From contig CANMOP010000007.1 in assembly GCA_947499615.1 (NCBI GenBank), positions 1 to 64,000 of the forward strand: DNA of 64,000 nucleotides. Reading direction: 5' to 3'. Shown one piece after another: positions 51,391-59,668 of the stretch; position 1 is the first letter of the stretch, and each line of letters opens with the position of its first letter. The translations under genes were made by a program, and so were the position numbers. The notes below the pieces were generated by a model. That model had not been told where the DNA came from. It made no database searches and was given only the letters and a program-made list of their open reading frames with translations. The stretch is from RH-chloro-G1 sp003670575 (GTDB lineage Bacteria > Chloroflexota > Dehalococcoidia > UBA2979).

Positions 51391-53172
51391 TTGGCGAATC
51401 TTAGAAGCAGCGTGGTCGGACGGCGATCGGTGCTCCGTGGCATCGGCGTCGGGGCGCTGGGCCTGACTGGCGCGGCCCTCATTGGCTGCGGCGGCGGGGG
51501 CGCCGGCTCGGCGGGGGGCGCCAAGCCGGCGGCCACGTCCGTCGTCGGCTCCACGCGCGGTCAGGGCCTGCCGATGACGGCGCCGAAGGTCGCGGGGAAG
51601 GTCAAGCCCGGCGGCACATGGACATCCGCGACCACCTCGACCTACAAGCAGAACGATGCCCACACTGCGCTGGCCGGGAACATCTACCACGTGATCGGCG
51701 AGAAGGGGCTGGAGCCGGACCCGGTCACGAACGAGATCCGTCCGCACGTGCTCACCTCGTGGGAGGTTGCGGACCCGTCTGGCACCACGCTGGTGTTCAA
51801 AGTGCACCCGAAGCTCTTCGTGCACGACGTAGCGCCCTACAACGGTCGCCAGTTCACCGCTGAGGATGTCGCATGGAACATGATGCGCATCGGCGGGCTG
51901 ATGGCGAAGGGCGGGCCATTCGAGGAGAAGGGTGCCGTGCCGCTGGCGCAGTTCCAGCGCGCGAGCATGGTCGCGAACATCACCAAGGCGGAAGCCGTGG
52001 ATCCGCTGACCGTGAAGGTGACGCTGTCCCGGCCGAACAACGCGTTCTTCAACGGGCTGACGGAGAATCGCGTCCCGTTCATGCCGAAGGAAGCCGCCGA
52101 CATCGGGTTCGCTGACCCGATGAAACTGGCGGGGATCGGGCCGTTCCAGGTCTCGGAGTGGAAGAACGACCAGCGGGCGAGCTTTAAGAAGAACCCGCGC
52201 TACGCGGAGTTTCGGCCGAACGAGCCGTACTTCGACAAGGTTGACCAGATCGTGATCCCGGACGCTGGCGCAGCGCAGGCGGCGTTCATCTCCGGGCAGA
52301 CCAATATCCAGGCGGCGCCGTCGCCGGACGTGATCGCCCTGATGAAGAAGGGCCGCCCGGACTCAAACCTGTACACCTGGGTTGACCAGAACTGGCAGCA
52401 CATCCGGATGAGCGTGGAGTACGCGCCATTCAAGGACTTCCGGGTGCGCAAGGCCCTGCACCTCACGGGCGACTACAAGGCGATGGCGGAGGGGTACTAC
52501 GGCGACGGCTGGAGCTACCAGGCCTCGCTGAATCCGATGTTCCCGGAGGCGTGGAGCCCGGAGAAGGTGAAGTCGCTGCCGGGGTATAACCCGGACACGA
52601 AGGAGAAGGATCGCGCCGAGGCGGGCAGACTGCTGGCGGCCGCGGGCTTCCCGAACGGCAAGGGGCTGGACTTCGAGCTGGTGTACACCGGCAGCTCCGA
52701 CGTGAACAAGGAGAACGGCACGCGGTTCCAGTCTCAGATCACGACGGCCTTCCCGGAGATCAAGTTCCGCCTAAAGGCGCTCGCAGACAGCGCTGCCCTG
52801 AACGCTGTGCAGAACGAAGGCAAGTTCCAGCTTGTGGCGTACACGATCACCTCGGCGCCGGACGCGGTGATCGAGTTCACCTCGCAGTACCACAGCAAGG
52901 GCAGCCGTAACTACGGCCACTTCAATGAGCCTAGCCTTGACGCGTTGATGGATAAGGCGATCGTGGAACTTAAGCGTGAGAACCGCACTGCGATGCTGGA
53001 CGAGGCGCAGCGCAAGTTCATGGACGAGTGGATGCCGATGTACGTGCTCTACGCGCAGCCGGTGAAGAACATCGTGCAGGGCAACATCGGTGGGTACGAC
53101 ACCACCGCTGGCATCGCCTACGGCTACTCCAGCCAGACGAAGATCTGCCGCTGGTACTACGTGGAGAAGTAG
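51391..53172 (+). CDS. ABC transporter solute-binding lipoprotein (SBP_bac_5 family)
   Basis: About 593 residues; TTG 51391 has GGGAGG 6 nt upstream, and ATG 51370 is also in frame. The signal has both a twin-arginine motif (GRRSVLRG) and a lipobox (ALIGC), pointing to Tat export followed by lipid anchoring. A Gly-rich linker follows, then a DppA/OppA-like domain with HPHVLTSWEV-type sequence, NGRQFTAEDVAWNMMR and KDFRVRKALHLTGDY. It binds peptides, nickel, glycosides or similar. No permease or ATPase gene is nearby, so it is an orphan. A perfect hairpin follows. Confidence 0.88.
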   Translation: MANLRSSVVGRRSVLRGIGVGALGLTGAALIGCGGGGAGSAGGAKPAATSVVGSTRGQGLPMTAPKVAGKVKPGGTWTSATTSTYKQNDAHTALAGNIYHVIGEKGLEPDPVTNEIRPHVLTSWEVADPSGTTLVFKVHPKLFVHDVAPYNGRQFTAEDVAWNMMRIGGLMAKGGPFEEKGAVPLAQFQRASMVANITKAEAVDPLTVKVTLSRPNNAFFNGLTENRVPFMPKEAADIGFADPMKLAGIGPFQVSEWKNDQRASFKKNPRYAEFRPNEPYFDKVDQIVIPDAGAAQAAFISGQTNIQAAPSPDVIALMKKGRPDSNLYTWVDQNWQHIRMSVEYAPFKDFRVRKALHLTGDYKAMAEGYYGDGWSYQASLNPMFPEAWSPEKVKSLPGYNPDTKEKDRAEAGRLLAAAGFPNGKGLDFELVYTGSSDVNKENGTRFQSQITTAFPEIKFRLKALADSAALNAVQNEGKFQLVAYTITSAPDAVIEFTSQYHSKGSRNYGHFNEPSLDALMDKAIVELKRENRTAMLDEAQRKFMDEWMPMYVLYAQPVKNIVQGNIGGYDTTAGIAYGYSSQTKICRWYYVEK

Positions 53173-53200
53173 TCCGCACGCGCGGCGGCTACGTCCTGCG

Positions 53201-53243
53201 CATCGTACAAGGCGCCCTGGATTCCAGGGCGCCTTGTACGATG
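53201..53243. terminator. Bidirectional terminator after the solute-binding protein
   Basis: A perfect 20-bp stem (53201-53220 with 53224-53243) and ATT loop, built on GTACAAGGCGCCCTGG and its complement. It separates the binding-protein gene from the convergent formyl-hydrolase-like gene. Confidence 0.85.
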
Positions 53244-53304
53244 TGTGTCGATACAAGGTTGCTGCCACGGCTCGGCGCCGCGCGTCCGACGCGATCGCGG
53301 CTGG

Positions 53305-54213
53305 TCAGGCCTCGATCGGGCCGAGGAGGTCGCCGGGCGTGAGCACGCTGCCGGCCTCGACTTTCGCCTCGCCGTCACGCTGCACGCGACCAACGCTCAC
53401 CGCGCCACCCACGGTCGCAATCAACGCTCGCCCATCCTCGATCGCGACCACGGTGCCCGGCGCGGTGGCAGCCTTGCCTTCGCGACACGTGCAATCGAAG
53501 AGCCGCAATCGCTTGCCGCGCCAGCCGGTCGCTGCTCCGGGCTGTGGGTCGCAGCCGCGAATGTGGTTGTGTACCAGCGCTGCGGGTCGCTGCCAGTCGA
53601 TGTTGCAGTGCTCCGGCCCGATCGGCGGTTCGTAGGTTGCCGCTGCCTCGTCCTGCGGGACGCGAGGTGCCTGCCCCTCTCGCACCAGTCGCACTGCCTC
53701 CGTCAGCGCTTTCACACCCATCGGCGCGAGACGCTTGAAGTAGAGCGAGCCGACGGTGTCGTCCGGGGCGATGTCCACCTCGCGTTGCAGCAGGATCGGT
53801 CCGGTGTCCACGCCACGATCGACCCAGAAGATCGTGAGACCGGTCCGCGGCTCGCCCGCGATGATCGGCCACGCCATCGCGGAGCGACCGCGATGGCGTG
53901 GGAGCAGCGAGGGGTGGTACTGGATGGCGCCAAGGCGCGCGGCCTCCAGCACCGGCCGACGCACGATGTCTGTCACGAACGCGAACACCAGCAGGTCAGG
54001 CTGCCACGCTACCAACTCTGCCAATGGATCGGGCTCCCGCAAGGCGGGGGTCTCGATCACCGGGAGCCCTGCCGCCTCGGCAGCGACACGCAGCGCGTCG
54101 GGCCTCGCACCGGCGCGCGGCACGGAGACTCCGACCAGCTGCTCGCCCGCCTCCTGCAGCGAGGCGAGCACGTCCTTGCCGAAGTCGGCCTGTCCGAACA
54201 GTGCGATGCGCAT
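53305..54213 (-). CDS. 10-formyl-THF hydrolase/formyltransferase-fold protein (ALDH1L1 N-domain-like)
   Basis: 302 residues from ATG 54213 (TTG 54219 also in frame). GART-fold N-domain with QYHPSLLPRHRG, IFWVDRGVDTGPILLQ and DDTVGSLYFKRLAPMGVKAL, then an Fmt-C-like domain. It resembles the hydrolase domain of 10-formyl-THF dehydrogenase more than methionyl-tRNA formyltransferase. His100 and Asp136 are spaced as in that enzyme, and the Asn of true Fmt (two residues before the His) is Gln98 here. It follows the acyl-CoA lyase gene by 24 bp. A role in moving or hydrolysing formyl groups fits the operon. Confidence 0.82.
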   Translation of the reverse strand: MRIALFGQADFGKDVLASLQEAGEQLVGVSVPRAGARPDALRVAAEAAGLPVIETPALREPDPLAELVAWQPDLLVFAFVTDIVRRPVLEAARLGAIQYHPSLLPRHRGRSAMAWPIIAGEPRTGLTIFWVDRGVDTGPILLQREVDIAPDDTVGSLYFKRLAPMGVKALTEAVRLVREGQAPRVPQDEAAATYEPPIGPEHCNIDWQRPAALVHNHIRGCDPQPGAATGWRGKRLRLFDCTCREGKAATAPGTVVAIEDGRALIATVGGAVSVGRVQRDGEAKVEAGSVLTPGDLLGPIEA

Positions 54214-54243
54214 GGCCAACCCTCGAGTCCCCGTCGTGGGTGA

Positions 54244-55908
54244 CTAGTCGCGGGTCGAGGTCAGCCAGCCGAATGCCTGCGGCTTGCGGCGTGCGTCCGG
54301 GTCCAACGGGACGTTGATCAGCGACGGACCGGGCATCGCGAGCGCCTCCTGCAACGCGGCGTCGAGTTGCGCGGAGTCGATCGCGTTGAATCCCTTGCCG
54401 CCTAGTCCCTCCATCATGATGTCGTAGCGCGCGGCCGGGCTCATCCCGCCGACCGGCTTCTCCTCCCGCTCGAACAGCTCCGCGCGATGGCCACCGATCC
54501 CTCCGTTATTGAACACCACCCAGGTGATCGGCAGGTTGTAGCGCACGGCCACCTCGCACTCCGTGCCGGCGAAGCCGAACGCGCCGTCGCCCTGCAGGCA
54601 CAGGATGCGCTTGCCGGGGAACTGGGTGGCGGCACCAATCGCAAAGCCGTGCCCCAGCCCCATCGAGCCGAACGAGCCCGCGTCCAGGCGCGTGCGCGGC
54701 AGGTAGTTGTTGAGCACAGTGCGGCTGATGTCCATCGTGCTCGCGCCCTCGGCGACGAGGATCATGTCGTGCGGCATCGCTTCTTCGATGCTGCGCAATG
54801 CGCGGTAGTAGCCGATCGGCACGGACTCGTCCTGCTTCATGTCCTCCACAGCCTGGAGGTTCGTGCGTGCCTCGGCGCGTACGGCACCGACCCACTCGGA
54901 GTCGGATGGGAACTCCCACGGCTCGGCGTCCAGGCTGTCGAGCAGTTGGCCCAGCGTTGCCTTGGCATCACCGACCATCATCACCTCGGTCGGGACGTTG
55001 ACGCCGACCTCCTCAGGGTTGATGTCCAGTTGCACGACGCGCACACCGGGTCGGAAGCGCGGCGGGAGCCCGAAGTGCAGCATCCAGTTCAGTCGTGCGC
55101 CGACCAAGAAGATCAGATCCGCGTTCTGTAGCACGAAGGAGCGCGCGGCCGCGGCGGACTGGTCGTGGTCGTCCGGGAGCACGCCCTTTGCCATCGGCAT
55201 CGCGAGGTAGGGCAGGCCGGTGCGCTCTACGAAGGCCCGCGCCTCCTGCTCCGCGCGGGCGTAGGCGACACCCTTGCCGATGATCACCAACGGCTGCTCG
55301 GCGGTCTTGATTGCGGCGAGCGCCGCCTCGACGTCCATCGGGTCCGCCTGCGGGCGTCGAGCATCCGGGACGCGCGGCGCCCACTGCACGGCGTCCTCGT
55401 CCACCTTCCCGGCGATGATGTCGCCTGGGAGGTCGAGGTAGACGGGGCCGGGGACGCCATGCAGCGCCTTCTTCACGGCCTCGGCGATGTACAGCGGAAT
55501 CCGCTCGATCGACTCCACGCGCTCGGCGTACTTCGCGTACGGGCGGAGCGGGGTGAGTTGGTCGGCTTCCTGGAAGAAGCCCATGCTGTGGCCGGTACGC
55601 TCGTACGAGCCGCCCAGCAGCAGCATCGGCCAGCGGTTGGACCACGCGTTCGCGAATGCGCCCACCGCGTTCAGCACGCCCGGCCCCGAGACTGCGAGCG
55701 CCGCGCCGATGCGACCACCGAGGTAGGAGACGGCCTGCGCGGCGTAGGTCGCCGGCATCTCGTGTCGCATACCGACGTACTTGATGCCCTCCCGTTGGGC
55801 GGCGGCCGCGATCCCGGTCACCGGGATGCCCACGACGCCGAACAAGCACTCCACGCCCTGCGTCTTGAGCGCGCGCGCGATGATCGTCTGCCCGTCGATC
55901 TCAGCCAT
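54244..55908 (-). CDS. Oxalyl-CoA decarboxylase / 2-hydroxyacyl-CoA lyase (ThDP enzyme)
   Basis: 554 residues from ATG 55908 with GAGGTGA upstream. Three ThDP-family domains: the Pyr domain with GVVGIPVTGIA and catalytic glutamate E50 in GMRHE, the central domain with PLVIIGKGVAYARAE, and the PP domain with QGDGAFGFAGTE and FNNGGIGG for Mg-ThDP. AAARSFVLQNADLIFLVGARLN and PYAKYAERV are close to oxalyl-CoA decarboxylases as I recall them. It splits oxalyl-CoA to formyl-CoA and CO2, or cleaves 2-hydroxyacyl-CoA to formyl-CoA plus aldehyde. The upstream CoA-transferase genes would supply the CoA ester. Confidence 0.85.
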   Translation of the reverse strand: MAEIDGQTIIARALKTQGVECLFGVVGIPVTGIAAAAQREGIKYVGMRHEMPATYAAQAVSYLGGRIGAALAVSGPGVLNAVGAFANAWSNRWPMLLLGGSYERTGHSMGFFQEADQLTPLRPYAKYAERVESIERIPLYIAEAVKKALHGVPGPVYLDLPGDIIAGKVDEDAVQWAPRVPDARRPQADPMDVEAALAAIKTAEQPLVIIGKGVAYARAEQEARAFVERTGLPYLAMPMAKGVLPDDHDQSAAAARSFVLQNADLIFLVGARLNWMLHFGLPPRFRPGVRVVQLDINPEEVGVNVPTEVMMVGDAKATLGQLLDSLDAEPWEFPSDSEWVGAVRAEARTNLQAVEDMKQDESVPIGYYRALRSIEEAMPHDMILVAEGASTMDISRTVLNNYLPRTRLDAGSFGSMGLGHGFAIGAATQFPGKRILCLQGDGAFGFAGTECEVAVRYNLPITWVVFNNGGIGGHRAELFEREEKPVGGMSPAARYDIMMEGLGGKGFNAIDSAQLDAALQEALAMPGPSLINVPLDPDARRKPQAFGWLTSTRD

Positions 55909-56018
55909 TGCTCACCTCTCGTATCGTGGGAGCCCTTAATCTGGGGTCTCCCGTGCGCATGTTCCCGCGTACCAATGCTGTTCGCCTGCTCCGCGATCGA
56001 CGCTCGGCACGACTTAGT

Positions 56019-57272
56019 TTAGACCACTCCCGCCGCTCGGAGGGCAGCGAAAGCCGACGCGTCCACGCCGATCTCGTGCAGGACGATCTGCGTGTCCTCA
56101 CCGATGAGCGGGGCGCGCCGGTAGATGCGCCAGGGCGACTTCGGGTAGATCGCTGCGGCGCCGGGATAGGCGAAGCTGCGTCCCACTTCCGGGTGCTCCA
56201 CGTCAGGAAAGAAGCCGCGCGCACGGAAGTGTTTATCCGCTGGCAGGTCGTCGGTGGAGCGTACAGCGCCCCACGGCATGCCGGCCTGCTGACCGCCGTG
56301 GAACGCCTCGTCGGCGGTGATGCGGCCGACCAGCGTCCGGATCTGCTCGCTGATGTGTGCGCCCTCGGCCATGATTGTGGCGGGATCAGCGTACTTCGGG
56401 TCGGTCAGGTCGCCGGCACCGCCCAGGCTGTCCATCCAGGCCACCAGCGGCTTCATGCGGCCGGCGTTCATGCCCAATCCGCCGTTGACGTACCGTCCGT
56501 CGCCGGTCGGCATCTGCGTCGGCGGGGTGGGGCGGGAGCCAGCGTGTCGGCCGGTCTGCCGCTGCACCACGTTGCCGGTGTAGATGTACATCGGTACATG
56601 CATCTCGGTGGTCAGCGCGCACGCCTCGTGCACGGAGACGTCGAGGTATTGGCCGGCGCCGGTGACGTTGCGCGAGAGCAGCGCACCCAGTGTCCCGATG
56701 TACGCATAGTGCGAGCCCATATGCCAGCCGTTACCGCCGCCGGGAGCGATCGGCTGCTGCTCCGGGTCGTCAGAGGCATCGTAGCCGCTGCCCGCCATCT
56801 GGCCGCCGGCCGAGAGGTGCAGCAGGTCGGTGCTCTTGTAGTCGCGCCACGGTCCGGTCTGACCGAACGGGGTGAGCGAGGTCATGATCAGCCCCGGGTT
56901 GTTAGCCGAAAGTACCTCGTACCCTAGTCCCATCGAGGGCAGGCGGCCGGGCGGCATGGTCTCTAGCAGGATGTCCGCGCTGTCCACGAGTGTGCGAAAG
57001 AGGTCGCGCCCCGCCTGCTGTTCAAGGTCGATGGTGATCGATCGCTTGCTGGTGTTGTAGTGCCAGAAGTAAAGCGAGCGCTCCGGATCCGGCACGTCCT
57101 GGTAGAACGGGCCGACCTTCCGCTCGGCGACCCCGCCGAGCGGCTCGACTTTGATCACATCGGCGCCGAAGTCGGCCATCATCTTCCCGCACCACTGGCC
57201 GATGCGGTCCGCCAACTCGATCACGCGTACGCCAGCCAGCGGTCCCGGCAGGCTCGATTCGGTGGTCGTCAT
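56019..57272 (-). CDS. Class III CoA-transferase, likely non-catalytic subunit
   Basis: 417 residues from ATG 57272 with GGGGGAG upstream. CaiB fold, with GVRVIELADRIGQWCGKMMA, VIKVEPLGG and GAGQYLDVSVHEA. At the position of the catalytic aspartate it reads GWHMGSHYAYIG, with no acidic residue. It matches the C-terminal half of the fused protein at 43.0-45.7 kb. It is the second gene of the operon, 25 bp after the subunit that has the aspartate, so an A/B heterodimer like SmtAB or BbsEF is likely. Confidence 0.85.
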   Translation of the reverse strand: MTTTESSLPGPLAGVRVIELADRIGQWCGKMMADFGADVIKVEPLGGVAERKVGPFYQDVPDPERSLYFWHYNTSKRSITIDLEQQAGRDLFRTLVDSADILLETMPPGRLPSMGLGYEVLSANNPGLIMTSLTPFGQTGPWRDYKSTDLLHLSAGGQMAGSGYDASDDPEQQPIAPGGGNGWHMGSHYAYIGTLGALLSRNVTGAGQYLDVSVHEACALTTEMHVPMYIYTGNVVQRQTGRHAGSRPTPPTQMPTGDGRYVNGGLGMNAGRMKPLVAWMDSLGGAGDLTDPKYADPATIMAEGAHISEQIRTLVGRITADEAFHGGQQAGMPWGAVRSTDDLPADKHFRARGFFPDVEHPEVGRSFAYPGAAAIYPKSPWRIYRRAPLIGEDTQIVLHEIGVDASAFAALRAAGVV

Positions 57273-57297
57273 AGTCTCTCCCCCGTCTCCGCGTGGC

Positions 57298-58665
57298 CTA
57301 CGATGCCGCGCCGGCGTGTTCCAGTGCCTCCAGCAGGTACGACTCGATCGGCACCGAACGCGGCCAGAACGTGTTGTCCTGGTACCCCTCTCGCAGTTCC
57401 TCTCGGCTGACACCGAGCCACTCGACCAGGATGGGGATGTTGTGCTCGCCGCAGATCGGCGCGCCATGGTCCACGGGCGTGGGTGTGCCGGACATCTGCC
57501 AGGGCGCGTGCTGCATTGGCCACGTGCCAAGCAAGGGGTGCGAGGCCGGGTCGTACATGCCGCGGGCGCGCAGTTGCGGGTCGTTGTCGACGCGGTCCTG
57601 GCTGCTCTGTACCGGCATCGCGGGCACTCCATCGGCCTGACAGCGCTCCATCAGCGCGTACTTGTCGAGGTTGATCGCCCAGGCGGCGATTCCTGCGTCC
57701 AATGCCTCCTGGTGCTTCAGTCGCCCCTCGAGCGTCGCGTACTTGGCGTCGGCGGCCCACGTGGGGCTGCCCATCACCCCAACGAGCGCCTGCCACTCGC
57801 TGTCATCGGAGCAGGCGATGGTGGCCCAATCGTTGTGTCCGCCGCCAGCGGTGCGGTACGCGTTGTGCGGCGCGGCCTGCGGGCCGCGGTAGTTGTCCAG
57901 CACCGGCGTGCCCGGCCAGGTGGTGCGGTTGCCCGGTGGGAAGCCGGATCGGCGCGACGGCCGGCCGTTGACGCTCAGGTCCAGCAACGCGGGCCCCGTG
58001 AGCGTGATCGCCGCTGCGACCTGCGAGAGGTCCACGTGCTGGCCCTCGCCGGTGGTGGCACGGTGCTGCAGCGCGGTCAGCATGCCGATGATGCCGTACA
58101 TCCCGCCGGTGTCGTCCATGTACGACCAGCCCCACCCCGCGGGCGGCTTGTCGGGTACACCGGAAAGCGAGGTGAGACCGGAGAGCGCCTGGACGGACGG
58201 TCCCATGGTGGTGTATTCCGCGAGGGGACCAGCCTGTCCGAAGCCCGCCATGGAGACATAAATAATGTCCGGCTTGACCTTCGTCATCTCGTCGTAGCCG
58301 AGGCCCCAACTGGAAAGCACGCCGGCGCTGAAGTTCTCGATGATCACATCGGACTGCGCGAGGATCTTCTTGACGAGCTCCAACCCGCGAGGGGTGCGCG
58401 CGTTCAACGTGACAGAGCGCTTGAGCGCGTGCATGTCGTTGAAGTGGCCGTCCGAGTTCATGGTGGGCGCGATGTCGGGCGGATTCGCACCCATGCCGGG
58501 CACCGTGCGAACCACGCGACCAGTGGAGCCGCCCAGTGCCGGCTCCGGCCACTCCACCTTGATCACGTCGGCGCCAAGCACCGCCATCCACCGCGTGGCC
58601 CACGGGCCGGCGCGCACCCACGTGAGATCGAGCACCCGCACACCTTCGAGCGGACGGTTTGTCAT
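57298..58665 (-). CDS. Class III CoA-transferase, catalytic subunit
   Basis: 455 residues from ATG 58665 with AAAGGTG upstream. GVRVLDLTWVRAGPWATRW, VIKVEWPEP and SYMDDTGGMYG, whose aspartate near residue 184 should carry the acyl intermediate. It corresponds to the N-terminal half of the fused enzyme. It heads the operon with the partner subunit, the ThDP lyase and the formyl-hydrolase-like protein. Substrate not decidable: oxalate/formyl-CoA exchange, malate or another 2-hydroxy acid are candidates. Confidence 0.87.
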   Translation of the reverse strand: MTNRPLEGVRVLDLTWVRAGPWATRWMAVLGADVIKVEWPEPALGGSTGRVVRTVPGMGANPPDIAPTMNSDGHFNDMHALKRSVTLNARTPRGLELVKKILAQSDVIIENFSAGVLSSWGLGYDEMTKVKPDIIYVSMAGFGQAGPLAEYTTMGPSVQALSGLTSLSGVPDKPPAGWGWSYMDDTGGMYGIIGMLTALQHRATTGEGQHVDLSQVAAAITLTGPALLDLSVNGRPSRRSGFPPGNRTTWPGTPVLDNYRGPQAAPHNAYRTAGGGHNDWATIACSDDSEWQALVGVMGSPTWAADAKYATLEGRLKHQEALDAGIAAWAINLDKYALMERCQADGVPAMPVQSSQDRVDNDPQLRARGMYDPASHPLLGTWPMQHAPWQMSGTPTPVDHGAPICGEHNIPILVEWLGVSREELREGYQDNTFWPRSVPIESYLLEALEHAGAAS

Positions 58666-58712
58666 GTAACACCTTTCCCCGGGCACACGCCTCGCGTGCC
58701 TAAACCATGCAT

Positions 58713-58976
58713 TCAGCCCGCGCTCGAGCTGCCCGTGCTGAGCATGATGCATATAGCACGTTCGTCATGGTTTGGGGGGCTAGCGCCGGTGGGGGCGGAC
58801 GATCGGTGGACTCGCCAGCCGCGTGAGTCGCCGGCTTCGGCCGTCGTGCGCGGCACCAGGACGAAGGACAGCGCGACGCCGAGGGCCAGCGCGCCGAGGC
58901 CGACCCACAGCGCCTCGCGCTGCATGAAGAACGCCAGGATGACCGCGCCGCACAACCCGATGGCCGTGACCTGATC
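58713..58976 (-). pseudogene. Possible membrane-protein remnant
   Basis: About 88 codons with two hydrophobic stretches (VTAIGLCGAVILAFFMQ and LWVGLGALALGVALSFVLVP) and a non-hydrophobic tail. No start codon with ribosome binding site precedes the first helix. It sits between an intact operon and a clear gene remnant, so it may be decayed. No family recognised. Confidence 0.3.
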
Positions 58977-58997
58977 CCGGTCGCGGGCCCTGCTGCC

Positions 58998-59090
58998 AGG
59001 AACATCGCGGCGTTCGGGGCCGACTCGGCAGGGGAGGTGTACCTGCTCGTCCACGGCGGGCCGGTGCTGCGGATAGTTGGCGCCGACTAG
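58998..59090 (+). pseudogene. C-terminal scrap of a PQQ-dependent sugar dehydrogenase-type beta-propeller
   Basis: 31 codons ending at TAG 59088-59090, reading RNIAAFGADSAGEVYLL and then GGPVLRIVGAD. The pattern ..I.SFGEDA.GELYV...G.VYRI is the last blade of GSDH/sorbosone-dehydrogenase proteins. The remainder of the gene is absent upstream, where unrelated sequence follows. Confidence 0.5.
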
Positions 59091-59146
59091 CCGGTTTGGT
59101 TCAGCCTCGATCCGCCCGTATCGCCTGTGGGCGGTACGATGCATTC

Positions 59147-59332
59147 ATGAGTCCCACGCTGGTCACGTTGATCACCATATTCGTCGTCTACTGCCTCGCT
59201 GTGACGTGGCAGATGCGACGCGCGTTCCGCTCGATCGAGCCGCAGGCGCGGCTGCGCGAGGCGAAGCGGTTGATGCTGCTCGTGTCGCTCGGTGTGCCGA
59301 TAGCGGTCGCATTTATCCTCGTCGCCTGGTAG
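59147..59332 (+). CDS. Small two-helix membrane protein
   Basis: 61 residues from ATG 59147: MSPTLVTLITIFVVYCLAV, then a charged segment (RRAFRSIEPQARLREAKR) and a second helix (LMLLVSLGVPIAVAFILVAW). The hydrophobic-basic-hydrophobic design supports a real gene, but no ribosome binding site is obvious and no family is recognised. Confidence 0.45.
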   Translation: MSPTLVTLITIFVVYCLAVTWQMRRAFRSIEPQARLREAKRLMLLVSLGVPIAVAFILVAW

Positions 59333-59668
59333 CCGTGTCGGTATGCGCTGGCGACGAGCGATTCGGCGGGACGCTGAGACATTGCGTGCCGCCCGCGCCG
59401 CCCGCGCCGCCCGCGCCGCCCGCGAAGTACGCACGGGCTGGCATCGGTGAGAGCCGGCGCCCATCAGTGGCGTCGCGTTGACTGGCTCTCGGCGGCTCCT
59501 GATACTCGGTGGCATGATTGCTCGATGTCGGCCACCTCTCCCGCCCCTCGTCCTTACCTCGGCGGCGGCGCGATAGCGCGGCGTCGCCCCCCGCACAGCG
59601 TGCGGCGCGCACCTCGTGTCGCCGCGATCCACGACGATTCGCACCGCTGATCCGATCGAGGCGAGACC
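59333..59668. other. Intergenic region upstream of leuS with a tandem repeat
   Basis: Contains four tandem copies of the 9-mer CCGCCCGCG at 59389-59424. The rest is GC-rich with no convincing gene. No T-box signature was found before leuS. Confidence 0.5.

Noticed and set aside
53305..54213. Plain methionyl-tRNA formyltransferase (fmt)
   Set aside because: No def gene nearby, the Asn of Fmt is replaced, and motif order matches the formyl-THF hydrolase domain better; not fully excluded.
54244..55908. Acetolactate synthase large subunit
   Set aside because: The GIPVT/GMRHE and AAARSFVLQNADLIFLVGARLN segments match oxalyl-CoA decarboxylase/HACL, and no small regulatory subunit is adjacent.
59425..59668. 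T-box riboswitch before leuS
   Set aside because: No TGGNACCGCG-type antiterminator and no terminator hairpin with a T-run were found.
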